From assembly GCA_900321775.1 (NCBI GenBank), contig ONXE01000037.1, positions 1 through 13,334 of the forward strand: a stretch of 13,334 bases of DNA. Reading direction: 5' to 3'. The translations under genes and the position numbers were made by a program. Every line of letters begins with the position of its first letter. The stretch's first letter is position 1. Under the pieces are notes generated by a model that worked only from the letters and a program-made list of their open reading frames with translations, ran no database searches and had not been told where the DNA came from. Of the stretch, positions 5,404-12,445 are shown piece by piece. The stretch comes from an uncultured Bacteroidales bacterium (GTDB lineage: Bacteria; Bacteroidota; Bacteroidia; Bacteroidales; Paludibacteraceae).

Positions 5404-5434
5404 TTGCATATTTGGAAAAATTGTAGTAATTTTG
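5404..5434 (+). promoter_or_regulatory. pckA promoter
   Basis: TTG at 5404-5406, 20 bases, TAATTTTG at 5427-5434. The 5' leader is about 70 bases and A/T rich, with no obvious fold. Confidence 0.75.
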
Positions 5435-5509
5435 CAGTCGGAAAAGATTGGCTCGAAACAAATCTGTCCGCAAATTTGAACGTAATTAACAATAAAAACA
5501 TATATAACA

Positions 5510-7123
5510 ATGGCAAAAGTAGATTTAACCAAGTATGGCATCATCGGCTCTACGGTGATTGCTCACAACCCTTCCTATGAAGAGTTGTACAAAGCAGAAA
5601 TTGACCCCTCCCTCAAAGGCTATGAGGCCGGACAGGAGACCGAGTTGGGTGCAGTGAACGTGATGACCGGCATCTTCACCGGCCGCTCGCCTAAAGACAA
5701 ATACATCGTGGACGATGCTCAGAGCCACGATAAAGTATGGTGGACGACCGAAGGTTACAAGAACGACAACCACCCCATGTCTGAAGAGGTTTGGGCTAAG
5801 GTAAAGGACATTGCCGTAAAAGAACTTAGTGGCAAGAAACTGTACGTAGTGGACGCATTCTGCGGCGCTAACGAGGCTACTCACCTGGCTGTTCGCTTCA
5901 TCCTGGAGGTAGCATGGCAGGCTCACTTCATCAAGAACATGTTCATTCAGCCGACCGCTGAAGAGCTGGAGCACTTTGAGCCTAACTTCGTTATCTACAA
6001 CGCCTCCAAGGCTAAAGTGGAGAACTTCAAAGAGTTGGGTCTGAATAGCGACACTTGTGTTGCCTTCAACACCACCAGCCGTGAGCAGGTAATCATCAAC
6101 ACATGGTACGGCGGCGAGATGAAGAAAGGTATGTTCTCCATGCAGAACTACTACCTGCCTCTTCAGGGCATCGCATCGATGCACTGCTCCGCCAATACCG
6201 ATATGAACGGCCAGAACACGGCTATTTTCTTCGGCCTCTCCGGAACCGGCAAGACCACCCTCTCCACCGACCCGAAGCGTCTGCTTATCGGTGACGACGA
6301 GCACGGATGGGACGACGAAGGTGTATTCAATCTGGAAGGTGGCTGCTATGCCAAGGTTATCAACCTGTCCAAGGAGAACGAGCCTGACATCTACGGCGCT
6401 ATCAAACGCGATGCACTGCTGGAGAACGTAACCGTGGACAAGAACGGTAAAATCGACTTCGCAGACAAGAGCGTTACCGAGAACACCCGCGTAAGCTATC
6501 CTATCGAGCATATCGAGAAGATCGTGAAGAAAGTGAACGGCAAGAGCGCCGGTCCGGAGGCCAAGAACGTTATCTTCCTCTCCGCTGACGCCTTCGGCGT
6601 ACTGCCTCCTGTTTCCATTCTGACTCCGGAGCAGACCAAGTACTACTTCCTGAGCGGTTTCACCGCTAAGTTGGCCGGTACTGAGCGTGGCATCACCGAG
6701 CCTACTCCTACCTTCTCCGCTTGCTTCGGCCAGGCATTCCTCGAACTCCACCCGACCAAATATGCTGAGGAGCTCGTTAAGCGTATGCAGAAGAGCGGCG
6801 CCAAGGCTTACCTGGTGAACACCGGTTGGAACGGAACGGGCAAACGTATCTCTATCCCCGACACCCGCGGCATCATCGACGCCATCCTGGACGGCTCTAT
6901 TCTCAAGGCTGAAACCAAGAAGATTCCGTACTTCGACTTCGAGGTTCCGACCTCTCTGCCTAACGTTAACCCCGCTATCCTCGATCCGCGCGACACCTAC
7001 GCCGATCCCAAGCAGTGGGACGAGAAGGCTAAAGATCTGGCCGGACGTTTCATCAAGAACTTCGTTAAGTACGAGACCAACGAAGCCGGCAAGGCACTCG
7101 TTGCTGCCGGTCCGAAACTCTAA
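5510..7123 (+). CDS. pckA: phosphoenolpyruvate carboxykinase (ATP)
   Basis: Converts oxaloacetate and a nucleotide triphosphate to phosphoenolpyruvate and CO2. In fermenting Bacteroidales it often runs in the CO2-fixing direction, feeding the fumarate/succinate branch and conserving ATP. The product is 537 residues, the standard length of the ATP-dependent family. Landmarks: TGRSPKDKY at 57-65 (oxaloacetate/PEP site), P-loop GLSGTGKTT at 242-250, the acidic GDDEHGWDDEG at 261-271 (metal binding), and RVSYP downstream. The start at 5510 matches the usual short N-terminus and is preceded by A-rich sequence without a Shine-Dalgarno. It is a single-gene unit between its own promoter and terminator. 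Codon use is strongly biased, as in highly expressed genes, which also produces a 408-codon antisense open frame (5525-6751) that is not a gene. Confidence 0.97.
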   Translation: MAKVDLTKYGIIGSTVIAHNPSYEELYKAEIDPSLKGYEAGQETELGAVNVMTGIFTGRSPKDKYIVDDAQSHDKVWWTTEGYKNDNHPMSEEVWAKVKDIAVKELSGKKLYVVDAFCGANEATHLAVRFILEVAWQAHFIKNMFIQPTAEELEHFEPNFVIYNASKAKVENFKELGLNSDTCVAFNTTSREQVIINTWYGGEMKKGMFSMQNYYLPLQGIASMHCSANTDMNGQNTAIFFGLSGTGKTTLSTDPKRLLIGDDEHGWDDEGVFNLEGGCYAKVINLSKENEPDIYGAIKRDALLENVTVDKNGKIDFADKSVTENTRVSYPIEHIEKIVKKVNGKSAGPEAKNVIFLSADAFGVLPPVSILTPEQTKYYFLSGFTAKLAGTERGITEPTPTFSACFGQAFLELHPTKYAEELVKRMQKSGAKAYLVNTGWNGTGKRISIPDTRGIIDAILDGSILKAETKKIPYFDFEVPTSLPNVNPAILDPRDTYADPKQWDEKAKDLAGRFIKNFVKYETNEAGKALVAAGPKL

Positions 7124-7135
7124 CTGAGTCCTACA

Positions 7136-7172
7136 AAGCAGGCCTACTCCAACGGGTAGACCTGCTTTTTCG
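7136..7172 (+). terminator. pckA terminator
   Basis: AAGCAGG (7136-7142) pairs with CCTGCTT (7161-7167), and inside it CTAC pairs with GTAG after one mismatch; a T run follows. It lies 12 bases after the pckA stop. Confidence 0.85.
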
Positions 7173-7222
7173 TTTTCCTAAGCCTGCTATTCAAATCAAA
7201 TCAATCAACATCAACAAACACA

Positions 7223-9067
7223 ATGAGACAACTACAGGAAAAGGAAATAGCAATTCTCGAACAACAGGGATGCACAGCCGAGGATTGGACTCAAGTACTC
7301 GTCAGCAACACTTTTAAGCCCGCACACGTGCGCCGCGTAGATTTCTACGGACACATAGAGCTGGGCGATTTCAGTGGCGAGATCGAGGTAGCAGAGGGTT
7401 TTCGCAAGCACTCGGGAATCCGTAATGCCGTACTGCGCGACGTGACTATTGGCAACAATTGCCTGATTGAAAACGTACGCAACTATATCAACAACTGCCG
7501 TATTGGCGACAATTGTCTGATTAGCAACGTTGGCACAATTGAGACAACCAAAAATCCCTCTTTTGGAGAGGGACACATCATCTCCGTACTGAACGAGAAC
7601 GGCAATGGCAACGTGAAATTGTTCAGCGGTCTTAACTCGCAACTCGCGGCCCTGATGGTCAAATACGAGCAGGATCAGCAGTTCACAGCGGCCATTCACC
7701 AATTCATCCAAGACTATATCAATAGTCACCGCAGCAGCAGCGGACATATCGGCAACAACGTGCGGCTGGTGAACACCATTCGCACCACCAACTGCCGCAT
7801 CTCCAGCAACTGCGTAGTGGATGGCGCAGCCGAACTGACGGAATGTACGTTGGTCAGCATTCCCGAAGCAGGTGTAAAAATCGGCACGGGCGTGATTTGC
7901 AAAGACTCGGTCATCTACGACGGTTCAATCATCGGCAACGGCGCCAAACTGGAGCATTGCTTCGTAGGCGAGGCATGCCGTATCTCAGACGGTTTTACAG
8001 CTGAATCCAGTCTGTTCTTCGCCAACTGCGAGATGTTCAACGGTGAGGCGTGTGCTGCTTTCTGCGGACCATTCTCCGTCAGTCACCACAAGAGTTCGCT
8101 GCTTATCGGCGGCATGTACAGTTTCTACAACGCCGGCTCTTCGACCAATTTCTCCAACCATGCCTACAAGATGGGTCCGCTGCACTGGGGAATCCTGGAG
8201 CGCGGCACGAAGACAGCCTCCGGCTCGTATATCCTCATGCCGGCGCAGATAGGCACGTTCTCGGTTTGTTTCGGCAAACTGATGTACCACCCCGACACGC
8301 GCAAACTGCCCTTCTCCTACCTCGTCTCCTACGGCGACGAGATGGTGCTGGTGCCCGGCCGCAACCTCACTACGGTGGGATTGTACCGCGACATCCGCAA
8401 GTGGCCCAAACGCGACAAACGGCCCGTGGGAGGCAAGAACAGTATCATCAACTTCGACTGGCTGTCACCCTTCTCCGTAGGGGCAATTATGGTGGCAAAG
8501 CGCACCTTGGAGGCACTCTATAACGCCAGTGGAGACGTACAGACCTATAATTTTCACGACTATGTTATCCGCAACTCTTCGCTGAAGAAAGGTATCAAAT
8601 ACTACGATATTGCTCTGCGTATCTACATCGGAGCCGTGATGAAACGCCACAAGCTGGAGATGCCCAAATCCGAAGTCGGAACAGGCAAATGGACGGACCT
8701 GAGCGGCATGTTGCTGCCCGTTTCGGAGGAAGAACGTATCGTAGAGGAAATCAAGAGCGGCAAGTTGGATTCGGTGGATGCTATCCGCGACGAGTTGGTG
8801 AATATCCACGAAAACTACGCCGAGTACCGCTGGGCTTGGAGTCACCGACTCATCTGCGAGTACTACGGGCTGAACAACATCACTGAAGCCGATGCTGCGC
8901 GTATCCGCGAGGATTATATTCAGGCTCGCCGCGCATGGATTGCAGAGATTCGCAAGGACGCCGAGAAGGAATATCACTTGGGCGACGTCAGCGAGGGAGT
9001 GCTGCAAGATTTCATCCAGCAACTGGACAGCGAGGTCGATTTCGAGAACCTGAAGTACTACCTATAA
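7223..9067 (+). CDS. DUF4954-type hexapeptide-repeat (left-handed beta-helix) protein
   Basis: A 614-residue cytoplasmic protein with no signal peptide. The N-terminal half has many hexapeptide-like repeats (for example IGNNCLIENV near 75, IGDNCLISNV near 96, GNNVRLVNTI near 176, IGNGAKLEHC near 238), the pattern of left-handed parallel beta-helices found in acyl- and nucleotidyl-transferases. The C-terminal third (about 440-614) is helical and charged. It matches my memory of the Bacteroidota family DUF4954, whose members are of this size and are sometimes annotated loosely as sugar-nucleotide enzymes; no catalytic assignment is justified. It starts 100 bases after the pckA stop with no clear promoter of the TAnnTTTG type, so some read-through from pckA is possible. 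It converges with miaB across a shared hairpin. Confidence 0.8.
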   Translation: MRQLQEKEIAILEQQGCTAEDWTQVLVSNTFKPAHVRRVDFYGHIELGDFSGEIEVAEGFRKHSGIRNAVLRDVTIGNNCLIENVRNYINNCRIGDNCLISNVGTIETTKNPSFGEGHIISVLNENGNGNVKLFSGLNSQLAALMVKYEQDQQFTAAIHQFIQDYINSHRSSSGHIGNNVRLVNTIRTTNCRISSNCVVDGAAELTECTLVSIPEAGVKIGTGVICKDSVIYDGSIIGNGAKLEHCFVGEACRISDGFTAESSLFFANCEMFNGEACAAFCGPFSVSHHKSSLLIGGMYSFYNAGSSTNFSNHAYKMGPLHWGILERGTKTASGSYILMPAQIGTFSVCFGKLMYHPDTRKLPFSYLVSYGDEMVLVPGRNLTTVGLYRDIRKWPKRDKRPVGGKNSIINFDWLSPFSVGAIMVAKRTLEALYNASGDVQTYNFHDYVIRNSSLKKGIKYYDIALRIYIGAVMKRHKLEMPKSEVGTGKWTDLSGMLLPVSEEERIVEEIKSGKLDSVDAIRDELVNIHENYAEYRWAWSHRLICEYYGLNNITEADAARIREDYIQARRAWIAEIRKDAEKEYHLGDVSEGVLQDFIQQLDSEVDFENLKYYL

Positions 9068-9069
9068 CG

Positions 9070-9104
9070 AAAAGAGCTCGCGCTTGCGGGCTCTTTTGTT
9101 TTTG
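9070..9104. terminator. bidirectional terminator between the DUF4954 gene and miaB
   Basis: AAAAGAGC (9070-9077) and GCTCTTTT (9090-9097) form 8 bp, extended inward by CGC/GCG, followed by GTTTTT. The A/T-rich arms also allow termination on the minus strand after miaB. Confidence 0.85.
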
Positions 9105-9136
9105 AAATATCGTTATTTCGACATATCGATATATCG
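9105..9136. repeat. 8-base tandem repeat, four units
   Basis: AAATATCG, TTATTTCG, ACATATCG and ATATATCG lie end to end from 9105 to 9136, all ending in TCG. The array sits between a terminator and the miaB stop codon. Confidence 0.65.
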
Positions 9137-9146
9137 ACGGGATTCG

Positions 9147-10466
9147 TTATTCTATCACTTCCCCAATCAGTGTGGCGGAGGAGGCAGAGAGGATGCGGAC
9201 TTTCACCAGTTCGCCGATATGGTGTCCCTCGCGCGGGATGATTACTGTCTTGTACTGCGAGGTGCGCCCGTAAAGCTGGTCGTGCGAGCGTTTGGAGTAG
9301 CCCTCCACCAGAATCTCGAACTCGCGCCCCACGTCGCGCAGGTTGCTCTCCAAAGAGAGTGTGTTCTGCAGGGCGATAATCTCGTTCAAACGGCGAATCT
9401 TAACCTCTTCCGGTATATTGTCCTCCAGGTGCTTCGAAGCGAAGGTGCCCGGGCGCTCGGAGTACTTGAACATAAACGCCGTATCGAAGCCCACTTCGCG
9501 CATCAGGGAGAGCGTCTCCCGGTGGTCCTCTTCGGTCTCGTCGTGGAACCCGCAGAACACGTCTGTGCCAATAGTAGCCTCGGGCAGGATACGCCGGATG
9601 GCAGCGATGCGGTCCAGATACCACTCGCGCGTGTACTTGCGGTTCATGAGTTTGAGTATCTTGTTCGAGCCTGATTGCACAGGCAGGTGAATGAACTTGC
9701 AGAGGTTGTCGTGGCGCGAGATGACTTCCAGCGTCTCGTCAGACATATCTTTGGGGTGACTGGAGGTGAAACGGATGCGCATTTGTGTATTCTGCGCCAC
9801 TATCTCCAGCAGTTCGGGAAAACGAATCTCCCTGCCCTCTTCGTTCTGCCAGCAGTACGAATTGACATTCTGCCCAAGCAGAGTAACCTCTTTGTACCCG
9901 CGGGCCTCCAGATCGCGTATCTCGTTAAGGATAGAGTCCACGTCGCGTGAGCGCTCACGGCCACGGGTGTAAGGCACTACGCAGTAACTGCAGAAGTTGT
10001 TGCACCCACGCATGATGCTCACAAAACCCGAGATAGCCTTGCCAATGCGCGCTGGCATAATCTCTTTGTATGTCTCTGTGGTGGAGAGGGCCACATTGAC
10101 CGCAGGCTCACCCAGCTCGCATTGCGCCAACAAGTTCGGCAGATCCATATACGCATCCGGTCCGGCCACAAACTGCACACCATGCTCACGAATCAGTTCC
10201 TCCCCCATTCGTTCTGCCATACAGCCGATAACGCCAAGGATTTTCTTCTCTCCGGCCTTGCGTTCATCGGCATGCATGACGTTGAGGCGTGTGATGATTT
10301 TCTGCTCGGCATTGTCGCGCACAGAACAAGTGTTCAGCATCACCACCTGCGCGTCCTCAAAGGTCTCGGAAGGCTCGTAGCCTGCGGTCTGCATAATAGC
10401 CGCTACAACCTCGCTGTCAGCCACATTCATCTGGCAGCCATATGTCTCAATGTAGTATTTCTTCAT
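9147..10466 (-). CDS. miaB: tRNA-2-methylthio-N6-dimethylallyladenosine synthase
   Basis: Radical-SAM methylthiotransferase that converts i6A37 to ms2i6A37 in tRNAs reading UNN codons. The product is 439 residues. N-terminal MTTase domain with cluster ligands Cys11 (YGCQMN), Cys47 (LNTCSVR) and Cys82 (GCMAER); radical-SAM CxxxCxxC at Cys155/159/162 (RGCNNFCSYC) followed by VVPYTRGRERSR, which separates MiaB from RimO and MtaB; C-terminal TRAM region ending LIGEVIE. All expected cysteines are present. The frame stays open upstream to 10559, but the TAACTTTG element at 10483-10476 lies within that extension, so MKKYYIETYG at 10466 is the start, giving a 9-base gap after the promoter and a near-leaderless mRNA. 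It is divergent from the greA unit. Confidence 0.95.
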   Translation of the reverse strand: MKKYYIETYGCQMNVADSEVVAAIMQTAGYEPSETFEDAQVVMLNTCSVRDNAEQKIITRLNVMHADERKAGEKKILGVIGCMAERMGEELIREHGVQFVAGPDAYMDLPNLLAQCELGEPAVNVALSTTETYKEIMPARIGKAISGFVSIMRGCNNFCSYCVVPYTRGRERSRDVDSILNEIRDLEARGYKEVTLLGQNVNSYCWQNEEGREIRFPELLEIVAQNTQMRIRFTSSHPKDMSDETLEVISRHDNLCKFIHLPVQSGSNKILKLMNRKYTREWYLDRIAAIRRILPEATIGTDVFCGFHDETEEDHRETLSLMREVGFDTAFMFKYSERPGTFASKHLEDNIPEEVKIRRLNEIIALQNTLSLESNLRDVGREFEILVEGYSKRSHDQLYGRTSQYKTVIIPREGHHIGELVKVRILSASSATLIGEVIE

Positions 10467-10475
10467 AACGGACTG

Positions 10476-10506
10476 CAAAGTTACGAAAAAAAACTGAATT
10501 AAACAC
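10476..10506 (-). promoter_or_regulatory. miaB promoter
   Basis: On the minus strand TAACTTTG at 10483-10476, with GTG instead of TTG at the expected -33 position (10506-10504, 20-base spacing). The -7 element is strong and the -33 is imperfect. Confidence 0.6.
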
Positions 10507-10524
10507 TCATTTGGGCAAAAAAAG

Positions 10525-10548
10525 AGCAAAAAACAGTCATTTTTTGCT
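10525..10548. repeat. inverted repeat between divergent promoters
   Basis: AGCAAAAA (10525-10532) and TTTTTGCT (10541-10548) form 8 bp around an 8-base loop, midway between the miaB promoter and the promoter at 10576-10606. A shared operator is possible; nothing here proves it. Confidence 0.4.
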
Positions 10549-10575
10549 AAAAAATGCATTTTTTTCGGATTTTAC

Positions 10576-10606
10576 TTGCACAATTCAGAAAAAAGCAGTA
10601 CCTTTG
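10576..10606 (+). promoter_or_regulatory. promoter of the greA leader RNA
   Basis: TTG at 10576-10578, 20 bases, TACCTTTG at 10599-10606, with the AAAAAAGCAG spacer block. I see no second promoter of this type before greA. Confidence 0.75.
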
Positions 10607-10610
10607 CAGT

Positions 10611-10686
10611 CGAAATTAATTTTTCATAGTTAAGGTTTAGGTTTAAAAATCGCAACGAGAGGCTGGGAAGTTTCTCGTTGTTTTTT
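10611..10686 (+). ncRNA. candidate small RNA / terminated greA leader
   Basis: From the promoter at 10576-10606 a transcript would run about 75 bases to an intrinsic terminator: CAACGAGA (10653-10660) pairs with TCTCGTTG (10673-10680), followed by six T. The body contains TTTTTCAT (10620-10627) and TTAAGG/GGTTTAG blocks (10630-10640), matching those of the minus-strand RNA at 5158-5227 in order. Downstream are a small ORF, greA and a HIT gene without an evident promoter of their own, so this may be both a stable RNA and an attenuator. In E. coli the greA leader also yields short terminated RNAs (GraL); the likeness is in arrangement, not sequence. Confidence 0.6.
10653..10686 (+). terminator. 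intrinsic terminator/attenuator before the greA operon
   Basis: An 8-bp perfect stem with a 12-base loop (GGCTGGGAAGTT) and a T6 tail, 51 bases before the 41-residue ORF. Confidence 0.8.
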
Positions 10687-10736
10687 CAAACTTAAGCATT
10701 TTCTATGATGATTTTTTTTATTGTAAACAAAAGAAA

Positions 10737-10862
10737 ATGAATGAGTTAAACAAACATAAAACCCACCATGAAAGAGAGGCCGAAGTGCTCCCTGATCTGA
10801 CTGATCCGCAGGAAGCGCGTAAGGCTTTCATTGCGGGTGAAATATTTAACCGGAAATATTAA
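10737..10862 (+). CDS. 41-residue conserved-looking small protein
   Basis: A short frame, ATG 10737 to TAA 10862, encodes a charged soluble peptide beginning MNELNKHKTHHERE and ending FIAGEIFNRKY. There is no signal peptide or membrane segment. The C-terminal pattern (DPQEARKAFIAGEIFNRKY) resembles the ends of small uncharacterised Bacteroidota proteins I have seen, but I cannot name a family. Its stop is 12 bases before greA and it lies in the same orientation, so the two are probably co-transcribed. It is below usual length cut-offs and would be missed by many gene callers. Function unknown. Confidence 0.65.
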   Translation: MNELNKHKTHHEREAEVLPDLTDPQEARKAFIAGEIFNRKY

Positions 10863-10874
10863 ATCAAAACAATA

Positions 10875-11345
10875 ATGGCAACACAGTACATGACTGCAGA
10901 AGGTCTGCAGAAACTTAAGGAAGAGCTGCAACAGCTGGAAAGTGTGGAGCGCCCGCGCGTGATTACCGCCATCCAGGAAGCACGTGACAAAGGCGATCTT
11001 TCGGAGAACGCCGAGTACGACGCAGCCAAAGAAGAACAGAACATGCTGGAATCACGCATTGCGATGCTCAAGGCACGCATTGTTGATGCACGTATCATTG
11101 ACGAGAGTCGTATCTCCACCAACGAGGTGCAGATTCTGACCAAGGTCAAAGTGAAGAACGTGAAGAACGGCATGACCAAAGTATATCATCTGGTGACCGA
11201 AGGCGAAGCCAATATAGCTGAGGGCAAGTTGGCTGTGACCACTCCTATCGCCAAAGGTCTGCTGGGCAAGAAAGTCGGCGAGATTGCCGAGGTTAAGGTG
11301 CCCGCTGGAATCATGCAGTTCGAGATACTGGAGATTACCCGTTAA
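10875..11345 (+). CDS. greA: transcription elongation factor GreA
   Basis: Binds the RNA polymerase secondary channel and stimulates cleavage of backtracked RNA, rescuing stalled complexes. The product is 156 residues, the usual length. The N-terminal coiled coil (about 8-75) carries the tip acidic residues Asp41 and Glu44 in DLSENAEYDAAKEEQ, which coordinate the catalytic Mg2+; the C-terminal FKBP-like domain contains VTPIAKGLLGKKVGE-type sequence (VTTPIAKGLLGKKVGE) and ends EILEITR. It lies between the 41-residue ORF (12 bases) and a HIT-family gene (21 bases) in one apparent operon behind the terminated leader at 10611-10686, so attenuation could set its expression. Confidence 0.96.
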   Translation: MATQYMTAEGLQKLKEELQQLESVERPRVITAIQEARDKGDLSENAEYDAAKEEQNMLESRIAMLKARIVDARIIDESRISTNEVQILTKVKVKNVKNGMTKVYHLVTEGEANIAEGKLAVTTPIAKGLLGKKVGEIAEVKVPAGIMQFEILEITR

Positions 11346-11366
11346 ACCATTCAAAACATTTGGAGT

Positions 11367-11780
11367 ATGACTATCTTCACCAAGATTATCAATGGCGAGA
11401 TCCCCAGTTACAAAGTGGCCGAGGACGATCGCTACTATGCTTTTCTGGACATCAATCCGCTCAAACGCGGACATGTGTTGGTAGTGCCCAAGTTGCCGGA
11501 ACCGGAGGCTGACTATATCTTCGACTTGGATGACGAGACGCTGGCCGGACTGATGGTTTTTGCCAAAATGGTAGCCAAGGGCATCGAGAAAGCCATTCCT
11601 TGCAAGCGCGTAGGCGTAGCTGTGCTGGGCATGGAAGTGAACCACGTACACGTTCACCTCATCCCGCTGGACAAGGAGACTGACATGCTCTTTACCAATC
11701 CCAAACTGAAACTCTCCACCGAAGAGATGATGGAGATTGCCAATTCAATAGCCGTGGCTATAGACGGAGGAGAGGATTAA
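11367..11780 (+). CDS. HIT family (histidine triad) nucleotide hydrolase/transferase
   Basis: HIT proteins hydrolyse or transfer nucleotides from phosphoramidates and dinucleoside polyphosphates. The product is 137 residues. Features: IFTKIINGEIPSYKVAED at the N-terminus (Hint-type beta hairpin), PLKRGHVLVVPK at 31-42, and the catalytic triad His93-Val-His95-Val-His97 in VNHVHVHLIP. The Hint-family zinc cysteine is replaced by Thr5. It is 21 bases downstream of greA, same strand, with no promoter between. The stop codon lies inside the loop of the transcription terminator. It could be Hint-like or Fhit-like in substrate; sequence alone does not decide. Confidence 0.9.
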   Translation: MTIFTKIINGEIPSYKVAEDDRYYAFLDINPLKRGHVLVVPKLPEPEADYIFDLDDETLAGLMVFAKMVAKGIEKAIPCKRVGVAVLGMEVNHVHVHLIPLDKETDMLFTNPKLKLSTEEMMEIANSIAVAIDGGED

Positions 11781-11798
11781 CCTCTCCTTCTTTTTTTT
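11769..11798 (+). terminator. terminator of the greA-HIT operon, overlapping the HIT stop codon
   Basis: GGAGAGG (11769-11775) pairs with CCTCTCC (11781-11787) around ATTAA, followed by TTC and eight T. The 5' arm is the last coding sequence and the loop contains the TAA stop (11778-11780). Confidence 0.85.
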
Positions 11799-12240
11799 AT
11801 TGCTTGCGTTTCCAGGTCTGCGAGCGCCCGAAGATTCCGGCCTTGTCCAGCGAACCGCGCAATACCAGGTTGCCATCCTTGATGTAGATTTTACCGTAGT
11901 AGAACTTGCCATTGTTCGGGTCAAGCACACGACCTCCGACCAACTTGCCGTCCTTCTCTTCAAACCCGCGAATGATTATCAGGCCCTTCACAGGTTTGTC
12001 GGCGTCCTCACCTGTGCACTCCACACATTTCTCGTCGCCGGTTCCTACCAGCAGTTGCACAATTTTGCCGTAGTATTTACCATCCGTTCCTTTGTAGATG
12101 TTAACCACTGACATTTGATCTCCGGTCTTGTCATCCACAGTACACCAGTTGCCTACTATTTGGGCAACTTGAGCGTTTCCGGCCATAGCGGTGAGTAGCA
12201 TAGCCCCTACAAAAAGGGCTTTAAGTGCAAATTTCTTCAT
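11797..12240 (-). CDS. DUF2147 family exported protein
   Basis: A 147-residue product with a cleavable signal peptide (MKKFALKALFVGAMLLTAMAGNAQ), so periplasmic or secreted. The mature part has the DUF2147 pattern: IVGNWCTVDDKTGDQMSVVNIYK, YYGKIVQL, a KCVEC motif, KPVKGLIIIRGF, and a closing beta strand ending RSQTWKRKQ. The family is a small beta-barrel of unknown function. The frame is open to 12324 upstream, but that region is the promoter, so the ATG at 12240-12238 is used, with a leader of about 40 bases. It converges on the HIT gene; its stop codon lies at the edge of the HIT terminator T run. Confidence 0.88.
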   Translation of the reverse strand: MKKFALKALFVGAMLLTAMAGNAQVAQIVGNWCTVDDKTGDQMSVVNIYKGTDGKYYGKIVQLLVGTGDEKCVECTGEDADKPVKGLIIIRGFEEKDGKLVGGRVLDPNNGKFYYGKIYIKDGNLVLRGSLDKAGIFGRSQTWKRKQ

Positions 12241-12281
12241 ATAGTATGCTTTTTGTTTCGTTCTTGCTTTGTTAGCGGGTG

Positions 12282-12312
12282 CAAAGGTAGTAAAAAAATC
12301 TGAATTGTGCAA
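12282..12312 (-). promoter_or_regulatory. promoter of the DUF2147 gene
   Basis: On the minus strand TTG (12312-12310), 20 bases, TACCTTTG (12289-12282). Confidence 0.75.
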
Positions 12313-12445
12313 GAGTTGGGGCAAAAAACTGTCAATAAGGGGACGATTTTTTTTGTTTGCGGGAGTGAAGAAGAAAATATTAGGATGAAGAAGATACTTT
12401 TTGGCATGGTTTTTGTAGAAGAAAAGAGGACTTTTTATCCACTAC

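Noticed and set aside
5435..5509. Riboswitch in the pckA leader
   Set aside because: The leader is A/T rich with no stable helix or known aptamer motif.
5525..6751. 408-codon minus-strand frame opposite pckA
   Set aside because: It arises from the strong codon bias of pckA; its composition is implausible and it has no promoter or family motif.
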